Part shown: in pieces, positions 37,812 to 45,969 of the stretch
Numbering within the stretch: the first letter of the stretch is position 1
How the letters are laid out: each line of letters opens with the position of its first letter
Assembly (NCBI RefSeq): GCF_009823805.1
Contig: NZ_WUEK01000004.1
Span: 62,001 to 126,000, forward strand
Reading direction: 5' to 3'
Origin: Nocardioides flavescens
GTDB lineage: Bacteria > Actinomycetota > Actinomycetes > Propionibacteriales > Nocardioidaceae
Length of the DNA: 64,000 bases
The notes under the pieces: generated by a model
The model's input: the letters and a program-made list of their open reading frames with translations, nothing else
What the model was told of the DNA's origin: nothing
Database searches by the model: none
Program-made: the position numbers and the translations under genes

Positions 37812-39026
37812 GTGACGACGTACGACGTCGCGCGGGTCCGCGCGCACTTCCCGTCCCTGCAGGGTCCCGACGCCGCGGCGCACTTCGACGCCCCCGGCGG
37901 CACGCAGACGCCCGACGTCGTCGGGCAGGCGGTCTACGACGTGCTCACGGGCCCGCTGGCCAACCGCGGCACGGTGACGCTCGCCGAGCGCAACGCCGAG
38001 GCGGTCGTGGGCGAGTGCCGTCGGGCGATGGCCGACCTGCTCGGCGGCGAGCCCGGCGGTGTGGTGTTCGGCCGGAGCATGACCCAGCTGACGATGGACC
38101 TCGCCCGCACGATGGCGCAGGGCTGGGGCCCCGGCGACGAGGTCGTGGTGACCAGACTCGACCACGACGCCGACGTGCGGCCGTGGGTGATCGCGGCGGA
38201 GCGGGCGGGGGCGAGCGTGCGGTTCGCGGAGTTCGACCCCGAGACCGGCGAGCTGCCCGTGGCCGCGATCGCGGCCGTGCTGAGCGAGCGCACGCGACTC
38301 GTCGCGGTGACCGCCGCCTCCAACCTGATCGGCACCCAGCCCGACATCGCGGCCATCGCCGAGGTGGTCCACGCGGCCGGCGCGCTGCTGTTCGTCGACG
38401 GGGTGCACCACACGGCGCACGCCCTGGTCGACGTGGCGGCGCTGGGCGTCGACGTCTGGGCCTGCTCGCCCTACAAGTTCCTCGGCCCGCACTGCGGCGT
38501 GCTGCACGCGCGACCCGAGCTGTGGGAGGGGCTGCACCCCGACAAGCTCGCACCCAGCACCGACGCCGTGCCCGAGCGCTTCGAGCTCGGCACCCTGCCC
38601 TACGAGCTGATGGCCGGCACCACCGCCGCCGTCGAGTTCCTGGCCGGGCTGGCCCAGGCGCCCGGGACCCGGCGCGAACGGCTCGCCGCCTCCTGGGACG
38701 CGGTGCACGAGCACGAGGAGCGGCTGCGCACCCGCATCGAGGAGCACCTCGCCGGGCTGCCCGGGGTGACGCTGTGGTCCCGCGCCGCGCGGCGCACGCC
38801 GACCCTGCTGGCGACGTTCTCGGGCGTCGACCCTCAGCAGCTGCGCGGCCACCTCGCCGAGAGCGGGGTCAACGCCCCGGCGGGCAGCTTCTACGCCTAC
38901 GAGACCGTCCGCCACCTCGGGCTGGGCGACGAGGGGGGCCTGCGGATCGGGCTGGCGCCCTACAACGACGACGCCGACGTCGACCGCCTCCTCGCCGGGC
39001 TCGACTCGTTCGCCTGGCCTGCCTGA
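37812..39026 (+). CDS. Cysteine desulfurase-like PLP-dependent aminotransferase class V protein
   Basis: 404 residues. The PLP lysine is in SPYKFLGPHCGVL; the cofactor Asp and His lie in LFVDGVHHTAHALVDV. The opening VRAHFPSLQGPDAAAHFDAPGG is that of the cysteine desulfurase-like family (TIGR01976 type), separate from IscS and SufS. No catalytic Cys loop of SufS type is obvious, so sulfur transfer is not assured. GTG at 37812 gives the standard N-terminus. It diverges from the SDR gene. Confidence 0.82.
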   Translation: MTTYDVARVRAHFPSLQGPDAAAHFDAPGGTQTPDVVGQAVYDVLTGPLANRGTVTLAERNAEAVVGECRRAMADLLGGEPGGVVFGRSMTQLTMDLARTMAQGWGPGDEVVVTRLDHDADVRPWVIAAERAGASVRFAEFDPETGELPVAAIAAVLSERTRLVAVTAASNLIGTQPDIAAIAEVVHAAGALLFVDGVHHTAHALVDVAALGVDVWACSPYKFLGPHCGVLHARPELWEGLHPDKLAPSTDAVPERFELGTLPYELMAGTTAAVEFLAGLAQAPGTRRERLAASWDAVHEHEERLRTRIEEHLAGLPGVTLWSRAARRTPTLLATFSGVDPQQLRGHLAESGVNAPAGSFYAYETVRHLGLGDEGGLRIGLAPYNDDADVDRLLAGLDSFAWPA

Positions 39027-39183
39027 GCGAAACGTCAAGACTGACTGGACTGGTCCGGACCAGACCGACATGGCCCCTCCGGGGGGGTGCCGATCGCCCG
39101 GCGTACCGCCCCGAAGGGTGGTATGGACCTCCGTGCGGGCCGTTCGCTGACACCCGGGGCCACTCCAGAGTTACGGTCGCGCG

Positions 39184-40221
39184 GTGATCCGACTCCAGCG
39201 CTCCCTCCCTGTCTTCGCGTCCCTCGTGGCGCTCGCGCTCGTGCCGCCGGTCGCCGCCGAGGCGAAGAACTACCCGGGCACCAACAAGGCCGACAAGGTC
39301 CAGGGCACCACCAAGAACGACAAGTTCAAGGGCAAGGGTGGCAACGACACCTTCCACGGCCTCGCCGGCAACGACAAGGCGTCCGGCGGCGGCGGCAAGG
39401 ACAAGCTCGTCATGGGTCCCGGCAACGACAAGGCCTGGGGTGACGACGGCGACGACCAGATCGCCGGAGGCGGCGGCAACGACTTCGCCGACGGCGGCAC
39501 CGGCAACGACACGATTGTCCTCAACGCCGGTGACGACGTCGCCCTCGGCGGCGACGGCAACGACACGATCAGCACCGGCGACGGCAACGACCAGATCGAC
39601 GCCGGGCCCGGCGACGACAACGTCAACTCCGGCGTGGGTGACGACCTGATCGTCGGCGGCGACGGCAACGACGTGCTCAAGGCGATCGGCGGCAACGACG
39701 TGATCTTCGGTGGTGCCGGCGACGACAGGCAGCTGCAGGGCGGCGACGGCAACGACTACGTCGAGGGCGGCGAGGGCCGCGACGACCTCGACGGCGGCTC
39801 CGGCAACGACGTCCTCATGGACGGCCCCGGCGACGACCACCTCTCTGCCGACGAGGGCGACGACGTGCTGTTCGTGCTGGAGGGCAAGGAGGACGTCTAC
39901 GGCGAGCCCGGTGCCGACACCATCTACGTCATCCCCGACGGCCAGCAGGACGAGATCTACTGCGCCGACAACAACATGCCCCCCAACCAGGGCGACCCCG
40001 GCGACAAGCTCGTCTTCGTCAAGCGGGCGGACGGCACGACCGACTTGGACCTGCCGGCCACCAACCCGAAGTTCGCCAAGCTCGACCACGTCAACTACTG
40101 CCCGCCGCCGGTCTTCATCAGCCAGGCCGAGTTCGACTCGATCTACGCCTCCTACAAGAAGACCCCGCCGACCGTGGCGTCGTACCCGACGATCGGGCGG
40201 TTCCTGCCCGGCGCGCTCTGA
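39184..40221 (+). CDS. Secreted RTX-type calcium-binding protein
   Basis: 345 residues. A signal peptide of ~28 residues (ASLVALALVPPVAAEA) leads into about twenty nonapeptide-like GGxGxD repeats from ~50 to ~240 (GGDGNDTIS, GPGDDNVNSG, GGSGNDVL), the calcium-binding parallel beta-roll of RTX proteins. The remaining ~100 residues contain two Cys (IYCADNNM, NYCPPP) and may cap the roll. There is no toxin or enzyme domain. It is probably an extracellular structural protein exported by Sec, not by a type I system. The GTG at 39184 is preceded by a weak ribosome site. Confidence 0.83.
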   Translation: MIRLQRSLPVFASLVALALVPPVAAEAKNYPGTNKADKVQGTTKNDKFKGKGGNDTFHGLAGNDKASGGGGKDKLVMGPGNDKAWGDDGDDQIAGGGGNDFADGGTGNDTIVLNAGDDVALGGDGNDTISTGDGNDQIDAGPGDDNVNSGVGDDLIVGGDGNDVLKAIGGNDVIFGGAGDDRQLQGGDGNDYVEGGEGRDDLDGGSGNDVLMDGPGDDHLSADEGDDVLFVLEGKEDVYGEPGADTIYVIPDGQQDEIYCADNNMPPNQGDPGDKLVFVKRADGTTDLDLPATNPKFAKLDHVNYCPPPVFISQAEFDSIYASYKKTPPTVASYPTIGRFLPGAL

Positions 40222-40245
40222 GCCGCCGCTGCACCAGGGCTCTCC

Positions 40246-40283
40246 ACCGGACCCGCGCCCGCCTCGGCAGGTGCGGGTCCGGT
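40246..40283 (+). terminator. Terminator after RTX-type gene
   Basis: ACCGGACCCGC (40246-40256) pairs with GCGGGTCCGGT (40273-40283), 11 perfect base pairs around a 16-base loop, 24 bases after the stop codon. Confidence 0.75.
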
Positions 40284-40309
40284 CGCGTCCGGGCGGGTAC
40301 CCGACCGGC

Positions 40310-40972
40310 ATGACGAGTCCCGCCGCCACCCCCGATCGCCCCGGCGCGCAGCAGTGGGTGCCCGAGCACCCCAGCCTCGAGACGCTCCAGGAGGCGGCGC
40401 AGGGCTGCCACGGGTGCGAGCTGTACGCCGACGCGACGCAGACCGTGATGGGCCGCGGCGCGCCGGACGCCCGGCTCGTCCTCCTCGGCGAGCAGCCGGG
40501 CGACCAGGAGGACAAGCGCGGCGAGCCGTTCGTCGGCCCGGCGGGGCGGGTGCTGGTGAGCGCCCTCGACGACGCAGGCATCGACCGGGGCGGCGTCTAC
40601 CGCACCAACGTCGTCAAGCACTTCCGCTGGCAGGCGCGCGGCAAGCAGCGCATCCACCAGAGCCCGGCGCAGGCCCACGTCGCGGCGTGCACGCCGTGGC
40701 TGGCCGCCGAGATGGCGCTGCTGCGCCCGGTCGGTGTCGTGCTGCTCGGCGGCACGGCCGGCAAGGCGCTCTACGGCACGTCGTTCCGGGTGGGGGAGTC
40801 GCGCGGCACCATGACCGCCTGGCCCGGCGAGCGGATGCCGGTGCCGGCGCCGCCGCAGTGGGTGCTGCCGACGCTGCACCCGTCGGCGGTGCTGCGCGCC
40901 GACGACCGCGACGCGGCGTACGACGGGCTGGTGGCGGACCTGCGCATCGCCGCGCAGGCGCTCGCCGCCTGA
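40310..40972 (+). CDS. udgX: UdgX-type uracil-DNA glycosylase
   Basis: 220 residues. The UDG motif GEQPGDQEDKRGEPFVGPAG lies at 60-79. Family 4 enzymes have a Cys-containing segment after the TNVVK strand; here it is TNVVKHFRW, as in UdgX. The UdgX loop is GKQRIHQSP (111-119) with His116 at the place of the residue that forms a covalent bond with uracil-site DNA in Mycobacterium smegmatis UdgX. C33, C36 and C127 are left as iron-sulfur ligands. It binds and becomes trapped on uracil-containing DNA. The loop has KQRIH where the described motif is KRRIH. Confidence 0.87.
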   Translation: MTSPAATPDRPGAQQWVPEHPSLETLQEAAQGCHGCELYADATQTVMGRGAPDARLVLLGEQPGDQEDKRGEPFVGPAGRVLVSALDDAGIDRGGVYRTNVVKHFRWQARGKQRIHQSPAQAHVAACTPWLAAEMALLRPVGVVLLGGTAGKALYGTSFRVGESRGTMTAWPGERMPVPAPPQWVLPTLHPSAVLRADDRDAAYDGLVADLRIAAQALAA

Positions 40973-40996
40973 GGGGTCCGCGAAGCAGAAGACAGA

Positions 40997-41034
40997 CGAG
41001 GCCGGCACCTCCCCGGGAGGGGGTGCCGGCCTCG
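40997..41034. terminator. Bidirectional terminator between udgX and small membrane protein gene
   Basis: CGAGGCCGGCACC (40997-41009) and GGTGCCGGCCTCG (41022-41034) are perfect 13-bp complements with a 12-base loop, placed between two convergent genes. Confidence 0.85.
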
Positions 41035-41055
41035 GACCAGTGGTGGGTCAGCGCA

Positions 41056-41199
41056 TCAGGTGAAGATGCTGACGCCGCCGGGGCCGACGAGCAGCCCCAC
41101 GACGATCAGCACGACGCCCCACAGGATCGCGCCCCGGAACAGCTGCACGATCCCGGACACGACCAGGATCACCGCCAGGATCCACAGGATGAACTCCAT
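41056..41199 (-). CDS. Small hydrophobic membrane protein ending GPGGVSIFT
   Basis: 47 residues, starting ATG at 41199 with GGGAG eight bases upstream and ending TGA at 41056-41058. It has two membrane helices (EFILWILAVILVVSGIVQLF, then WGVVLIVVGLLVGP). The ending GPGGVSIF is shared by small membrane proteins found throughout Streptomyces and Nocardioides. Function unknown; its size and helices suggest a regulator or stress peptide of the membrane. It is convergent with udgX and separated from it by the bidirectional terminator. Confidence 0.75.
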   Translation of the reverse strand: MEFILWILAVILVVSGIVQLFRGAILWGVVLIVVGLLVGPGGVSIFT

Positions 41200-41289
41200 C
41201 TGACTCCCTCTCTCCCCACCCGCCGCAGCAGGTGAACCGTCCCCCGACGGACCCGGATCGTCCGGGCCAAGCTGAAGCTGTGCGCGTCC

Positions 41290-41760
41290 TCAGAGGCTGT
41301 CGTCCGGGACGTCCTCCACGATGTGCACGGCGGCCTCCTCGGCCGAGGCGGCCGCGCCGTCGATGCCGACGTCGTCGCCGACGAGGTCCTTCTCGGTGTC
41401 GGTGCCGAACCCCTCGTCGGGGTCGACCAGACGACCGGCGCGCTCGCCGCCGACCTCACCGTCCTCGAGGTCCTCCGAGTCGCCGGGCGTGCCGGCCTTC
41501 TCGGCCTCCTCGTAGGGATCGGGCTCGGGCTCCTCCTGCGCGACCCGCTGGTCGAGCGACTCGCCGGTGGCCTCCTCGTACGGCGTGTTGCCGAACCCCT
41601 GCGCCGCCGACCACTTCTCGGGCGGCGAGTAGCCGCGGTCGAGCTCGTCCTCGACGTCGGGGTCGCCCAGGCTGTCGACGTTCGAGGGCTGGTCCTCGTC
41701 GTCGATGCTGGAGCCGTTGTAGATCTCCTGGTCTCCGCCTTCGAAGTCTCGCTCTGTCAC
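41290..41760 (-). CDS. DUF5709 domain protein
   Basis: 156 residues, very acidic, without membrane segments. DRGYSPPEKWSAAQGFGNTP and ESLDQRVAQEEPE are the DUF5709 signature. The sequence NVDSLGDPDVEDELDRG and the ending HIVEDVPDD are also typical. The protein is probably disordered in large part. The family is common in actinobacteria and has no assigned role. The GTG at 41760 begins the conserved TERDFEG segment; the upstream codons overlap the xylB control region. It is divergent from xylB. Confidence 0.78.
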   Translation of the reverse strand: MTERDFEGGDQEIYNGSSIDDEDQPSNVDSLGDPDVEDELDRGYSPPEKWSAAQGFGNTPYEEATGESLDQRVAQEEPEPDPYEEAEKAGTPGDSEDLEDGEVGGERAGRLVDPDEGFGTDTEKDLVGDDVGIDGAAASAEEAAVHIVEDVPDDSL

Positions 41761-41806
41761 GGGTGAGCGGGTACCCGCCTCCACCCCCGTGCATGCGGCG
41801 GGGGAG

Positions 41807-41836
41807 TTGACTTTAGTTCGACTGTCGTACTAAATA
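41807..41836 (+). promoter_or_regulatory. xylB promoter covered by a ROK-type operator
   Basis: A palindrome with arms TTTAGTTCGAC (41812-41822) and GTCGTACTAAA (41824-41834) around one base has 10 of 11 pairs matched. The -35 TTGACT (41807-41812) and -10 TAAATA (41831-41836), 18 bases apart, enclose it. The predicted transcription start falls on or next to the GTG at 41843, so xylB is likely leaderless. ROK repressors of xylose genes bind AT-rich palindromes of this type. Which of the two ROK proteins binds is not known. Confidence 0.75.
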
Positions 41837-41842
41837 GACCCT

Positions 41843-43228
41843 GTGACGCTCGTCATGGGGATCGACTCCTCCACCCAGTCCGTGAAGGCCCTGCTCGTCG
41901 ACGGCGACGACGGCACGGTCGTCGACCAGGCCTCCGCCAAGCACCCCGACGGCACCGAGGTCGACCCGCGCGCCTGGACGGCCGCCCTCGACACCGTGAC
42001 CCCGGGCCTGCTCGAGCGGGCCGAGGCGGTCGCGGTCGGCGGGCAGCAGCACGGCATGGTCGCGCTCGACGCCGACGGTGAGCCGGTCCGCGACGCCCTG
42101 CTGTGGAACGACACCCGCTCCGCCGGTGCCGCCCGCGACCTGATCGAGGAGCACGGCGGCCCGCAGGCCTGCGCCGAGGCCGTCGGCAGCGTCCTCGTCG
42201 CGTCGTTCACCGTGACCAAGCTGCGCTGGCTGCGCGACCACGAGCCCGAGGCGGCTGCCCGGGTCGAGCGGGTCCTGCTGCCCCACGACTACGTCTCGGC
42301 CCACCTCGCCGCGCCCGGCACCGCGCCGTTCACCGACCGTGGTGACGCCTCCGGCACCGGCTACTACGCCGCCCACGAGGGCCGGTGGCGCCCCGACCTC
42401 GCCGCCGCCGCGCTGGGCCGCGAGGTCGCGCTGCCCGAGGTCGTCGACCCGGGCGCGGTCGCCGGCCGCACCGTGGCCGGCCAGGTGCTCGGCGCCGGCA
42501 CCGGGGACAACATGGCCGCCGCCCTCGGCATGGACCTGCGCCCCGGCGACGTGCTCGTCTCGATCGGCACCTCCGGGGTCGCCTCGACCGTCAGCCGCTC
42601 CGCGGTCGTCGACGGCACCGGCGCGGTCACCGGCTTCGCCGACGCGACGGGCGGCTACCTCCCCATGGCCACGACGATGAACGCCGCGCGCATCCTCGAC
42701 CTGCAGGCCGCGCTGCTCGGCGTCGACCACGACGAGCTGGCCGAGCTCGCGCTCTCCGCTCCGGCCGGCGCCAACGGGGTGACCTTGCTGCCCTACTACG
42801 GCGGCGAGCGCACCCCCAACCGGCCTGACGCCACCGGCACCTGGACCGGCCTGCGCCCCTCCACCACCCGCGCCGACCTCGCGCGCGCGGCGTACGAGGC
42901 GCTCCTGTGCTCGCTCGCCGACGCGGTCGACCTGATCGGCGGGGCGGTGCCGGAGCAGGTCGGGCGCATCCTGCTGGTCGGCGGCGCCGCCCGCAGCGCG
43001 GCCGTCCGCGCGCTCGCCCCCGCTGTCCTCGGCCGCCCGGTCGAGGTCCCGCCGAGCGCGGAGTACGTCGCGCTCGGCGCCGCCCGCCAGGCCGCCTGGG
43101 CGCTCTCCGGGGCCGAGACACCGCCCGCCTGGCCCGCTCCGCCCACCGACCTCCTCGAGGCCGACCCGACTCCCGACGTCCGCGCGCGCTACACCGAGCT
43201 CCGTGACCGCACCAGTGATTGGAACTGA
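41843..43228 (+). CDS. xylB: Xylulokinase
   Basis: 461 residues, FGGY carbohydrate kinase. The N-terminal phosphate-1 motif is [17 protein letters not shown]; the sugar site [12 protein letters not shown], the adenosine region VSIGTSGV and the C-terminal [16 protein letters not shown] are all present. It phosphorylates D-xylulose to xylulose 5-phosphate with ATP. The GTG at 41843 fits a leaderless start 7 bases after the -10 box. It is followed one base later by xylA and then by a ROK gene, so the plus-strand operon carries both catabolic enzymes. Confidence 0.93.
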   Translation: MTLVMGIDSSTQSVKALLVDGDDGTVVDQASAKHPDGTEVDPRAWTAALDTVTPGLLERAEAVAVGGQQHGMVALDADGEPVRDALLWNDTRSAGAARDLIEEHGGPQACAEAVGSVLVASFTVTKLRWLRDHEPEAAARVERVLLPHDYVSAHLAAPGTAPFTDRGDASGTGYYAAHEGRWRPDLAAAALGREVALPEVVDPGAVAGRTVAGQVLGAGTGDNMAAALGMDLRPGDVLVSIGTSGVASTVSRSAVVDGTGAVTGFADATGGYLPMATTMNAARILDLQAALLGVDHDELAELALSAPAGANGVTLLPYYGGERTPNRPDATGTWTGLRPSTTRADLARAAYEALLCSLADAVDLIGGAVPEQVGRILLVGGAARSAAVRALAPAVLGRPVEVPPSAEYVALGAARQAAWALSGAETPPAWPAPPTDLLEADPTPDVRARYTELRDRTSDWN

Positions 43229-43229
43229 G

Positions 43230-44390
43230 ATGAACGTCCCCACCCCGACCCCCGCCGACAAGTTCTCCTTCGGTCTCTGGACCGTCGGCTGGCAGGGCGT
43301 CGACCCGTTCGGCGGGGCCACCCGCCCGCCGATGGACACCGTCCACGCCCTGGAGAAGCTCGCCGAGCTCGGCGCCTATGGCGTCAACTTCCACGACGAC
43401 GACGTGATCCCGTTCGGCTCCGACGACGCGACCCGTCAGCAGATCATCGACCGGTTCAAGAAGGGGCTGGACGACACCGGCCTGGTCGTCACCACCTCGA
43501 CGACCAACCTCTTCAGCCACCCCGTCTTCAAGGCCGGCGGCTTCACCAACAACAACCGCGAGATCCGCCGCTTCGCGCTGCGCAAGGTCATGCGCAACAT
43601 CGACCTCGCCGCCGAGCTCGGCGCCAAGGTCTACGTCGCCTGGGGCGGTCGTGAGGGCGCGGAGTACGGCGCCTCGCAGGACACCGCCGTCGCGCTGGAC
43701 CGCATGAAGGAGGCCTTCGACCTGCTCGGCGACTACGTCACCGAGAAGGGCTACGACATGCGCTTCGCCATCGAGCCCAAGCCCAACGAGCCCCGCGGCG
43801 ACATCCTGCTCCCGACCATCGGCCACGCGCTCGCCTTCATCAACGAGCTCGAGCGCCCCGAGCTGGTCGGGGTCAACCCGGAGATCGGGCACGAGGAGAT
43901 GGCCGGCATGAACGCCGCCGCGGGCTACGCCCAGGCGCTGTGGTCCGGCAAGCTCTACCACATCGACCTCAACGGCCAGAACGGTCCGAAGTACGACCAG
44001 GACCTGCGCTTCGGCGCCGGCAACGTGCGCGGCGCCTTCTGGATCGTCGACACCCTGCTGGCCGGCGGCTACGACGGCCCGGTCCACTTCGACTACAAGC
44101 CCTCGCGCATCGAGGACGAGAGCGGCGTGTGGGTGAGCGCCGAGGCGTGCATGCGCAACTACCTCATCCTGCGCGAGAAGGTCCAGGCGTTCCGCGCCGA
44201 CCCGGAGGTGCAGGAGGCGCTCGAGGCGGCCCGTCTGCCCGAGCTCGCCCAGCCGACCCTCGACGAGGGCGAGGGCTGGAGCGGCCTGCTCGACTGGCAG
44301 CTGCCCGACCCCGAGGCGCTGGCCCAGCTCGGTGCCCACACCGAGAAGCTCGACCAGCTCGCGCTCGAGCACCTGTACGGCGTGCGCTGA
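43230..44390 (+). CDS. xylA: Xylose isomerase
   Basis: 386 residues, actinobacterial class I xylose isomerase. The catalytic His is in [10 protein letters not shown]; metal ligands are in [23 protein letters not shown], the HIDLNGQNG strand and HFDYKPSR. It converts D-xylose to D-xylulose. The opening [18 protein letters not shown] is that of Streptomyces enzymes used as glucose isomerase. ATG at 43230 is separated from the xylB stop by one base. An in-frame ATG-like start further upstream would lie within xylB and is not preferred. Confidence 0.96.
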   Translation: MNVPTPTPADKFSFGLWTVGWQGVDPFGGATRPPMDTVHALEKLAELGAYGVNFHDDDVIPFGSDDATRQQIIDRFKKGLDDTGLVVTTSTTNLFSHPVFKAGGFTNNNREIRRFALRKVMRNIDLAAELGAKVYVAWGGREGAEYGASQDTAVALDRMKEAFDLLGDYVTEKGYDMRFAIEPKPNEPRGDILLPTIGHALAFINELERPELVGVNPEIGHEEMAGMNAAAGYAQALWSGKLYHIDLNGQNGPKYDQDLRFGAGNVRGAFWIVDTLLAGGYDGPVHFDYKPSRIEDESGVWVSAEACMRNYLILREKVQAFRADPEVQEALEAARLPELAQPTLDEGEGWSGLLDWQLPDPEALAQLGAHTEKLDQLALEHLYGVR

Positions 44391-44392
44391 GC

Positions 44393-45574
44393 ATGACCGT
44401 GACCGGCGGCGCCAGCACCGAGTGGGTGCGACGCCGCAACACCGCCCTGGTGCTGCGAGAGCTGCGCCAGGGCGGTGCCGGTTCGCGGGCCGAGCTCGCG
44501 AGCCGCACCGGCCTGGCCAAGGCCACGGTCGGTGCGATCGTCGCCGACCTCACCGCCGGGGGAGTGGTCTCCGAGGACGACTCCGCCCCGGCCCCCGAGC
44601 GGCCGGCTCGCGGGCGACCGTCGCGCCCCGTCGTCCTGCTGGGCGGCAGCCTGGTCGGCCTCGGGCTCGAGCTCAACGTCGACTACGTCGCTGCGGTGCT
44701 GCTCGACGTGTCCGGCGACGTGCTGCGCCACGAGACCCGCCCGGTCGACGGCGGCGACCCGGTCGAGGTGCTGTCCGCCCTCGTGACCGAGGTCGTGCCG
44801 CCCGAGGCCGCTCCGCGTCTCGTGGGGGCGGTGCTGGCGGTGCCGGGCCTCGTCGGTGGCGACGACCGCACGGTCGCGTGGGCCCCCAACCTCGACGTGG
44901 ACGGCGCCGGGCTCGCCGAGCGGATCGCCGCGCTGCTCGGTCCGGACTGCCCGGTCCGGATCGCCAACGACGCCGACTGCGCGGCGTACGCCGAGGCCCA
45001 CCACGGGGCCGCCACCGACACCGACTCGCTGCTCTACCTCACCGGCACCGTCGGCATCGGTGCCGGCATCGTCAGCGCGGGGGAGCTGGTGCGCGGCGGG
45101 ACCGGCTTCGCCGGCGAGGTGGGCCACGTGCCGATCGGGGAGCCGCAGGCCCCCTGCGGCTGCGGACGCCGGGGATGCTGGGAGGCCTCGATCGGCCTGC
45201 ACGCGATGCTGCGCGCCGTCGGCCTGCCCGAGCTGGGCACCCCCGTCGCCACCGCCCAGGCGGTCGCCGAGCGGGCCGCCGTCGACGCGGACGTCCGGGC
45301 GGGTCTCGACCACCTCGGTCACGACGTCGGCCTCGGCCTGGCGGTGCTCGCCGCCGTCCTCGACCCGTCGGTCGTGGTGCTCGGTGGCTACTTCGTGCCC
45401 CTCGGCGAGCTCGTCCTCGACCGCGCCCGGGCCGTCCTCGACGAGCGCCTCGTCGACCCGCTCACCCGCCCCGAGCTCCGCGTCGGCGCCCTCGGCATCG
45501 AGGCCGCCGCCCTCGGCGCCGCCGAGCGTGCCTTCGCCCCGATCCTCGCCGGCGAGGTCGAGCTCCCCGTCTGA
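44393..45574 (+). CDS. ROK-family transcriptional regulator (xylose operon)
   Basis: 393 residues. A winged-helix DNA-binding domain (VLRELRQGGAGSRAELASRT, then LAKATVGAIVADL) precedes an ROK sugar-binding domain. The zinc motif GEVGHVPIG and CGCGRRGCWE are intact. It starts 2 bases after xylA, so it is the third gene of the plus-strand xyl operon and a likely autoregulated xylose or glucose-responsive repressor. Its stop is followed after two bases by the second 32-bp array. Kinase activity is unlikely because the HTH form of ROK proteins are repressors. Confidence 0.88.
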   Translation: MTVTGGASTEWVRRRNTALVLRELRQGGAGSRAELASRTGLAKATVGAIVADLTAGGVVSEDDSAPAPERPARGRPSRPVVLLGGSLVGLGLELNVDYVAAVLLDVSGDVLRHETRPVDGGDPVEVLSALVTEVVPPEAAPRLVGAVLAVPGLVGGDDRTVAWAPNLDVDGAGLAERIAALLGPDCPVRIANDADCAAYAEAHHGAATDTDSLLYLTGTVGIGAGIVSAGELVRGGTGFAGEVGHVPIGEPQAPCGCGRRGCWEASIGLHAMLRAVGLPELGTPVATAQAVAERAAVDADVRAGLDHLGHDVGLGLAVLAAVLDPSVVVLGGYFVPLGELVLDRARAVLDERLVDPLTRPELRVGALGIEAAALGAAERAFAPILAGEVELPV

Positions 45575-45969
45575 CCGCCGACCCGGCGCGAAGTGCACTC
45601 AGACGTACGCCGACCCGGCGCGAAGTGCACTCAGACGTACGCCGACCCGGCGCGAAGTGCACTCAGACGTACGCCGACCCGGCGCGAAGTGCTGTCGGGT
45701 GTACGCCGAACCGGCGCGAAGTGCTGTCGGATGTACGCCGACCCGGCGCGAAGTGCACTCAGACGTACGCCGAACCGGCGCGAAGTGCTGTCGGATGTTC
45801 GCCGAGCCGGCGCGAAGTGCTGAGCAAGCCTCAGCACTCTGCGCCGGGTCGAGGTTCCTTGAGCGACACTTTGCGCCGGGTCGAGACTCCTCGAGCGACA
45901 CTTCCCGCCGGGTCGGCGTACGGGCAGCAGCAATCTGCGCCGGGTCGGCGTTCGTGAGCCGGACGGGCC
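45575..45969. repeat. 32-bp tandem repeat array with central inverted switch, copy 2
   Basis: Seven direct 32-bp units (45577-45800) start GCCGACCCGGCGC or close variants. At 45801-45842 the orientation flips through a hairpin: AGTGCTGAG (45816-45824), CAAGC loop, CTCAGCACT (45830-45838), extended outward by the repeat cores. Three inverted units follow (45843, 45875, 45907) plus a partial. It starts two bases after one ROK stop codon and ends near the opposite ROK stop. Unit 45907-45938 is identical to the unit at 4375-4406 in copy 1 at 31 of 32 bases, so the two arrays are related. Confidence 0.88.

Noticed and set aside
39184..40221. RTX protein as an exotoxin
   Set aside because: Only calcium-binding repeats and a short tail are present; there is a Sec signal, no toxin domain and no type I secretion genes.
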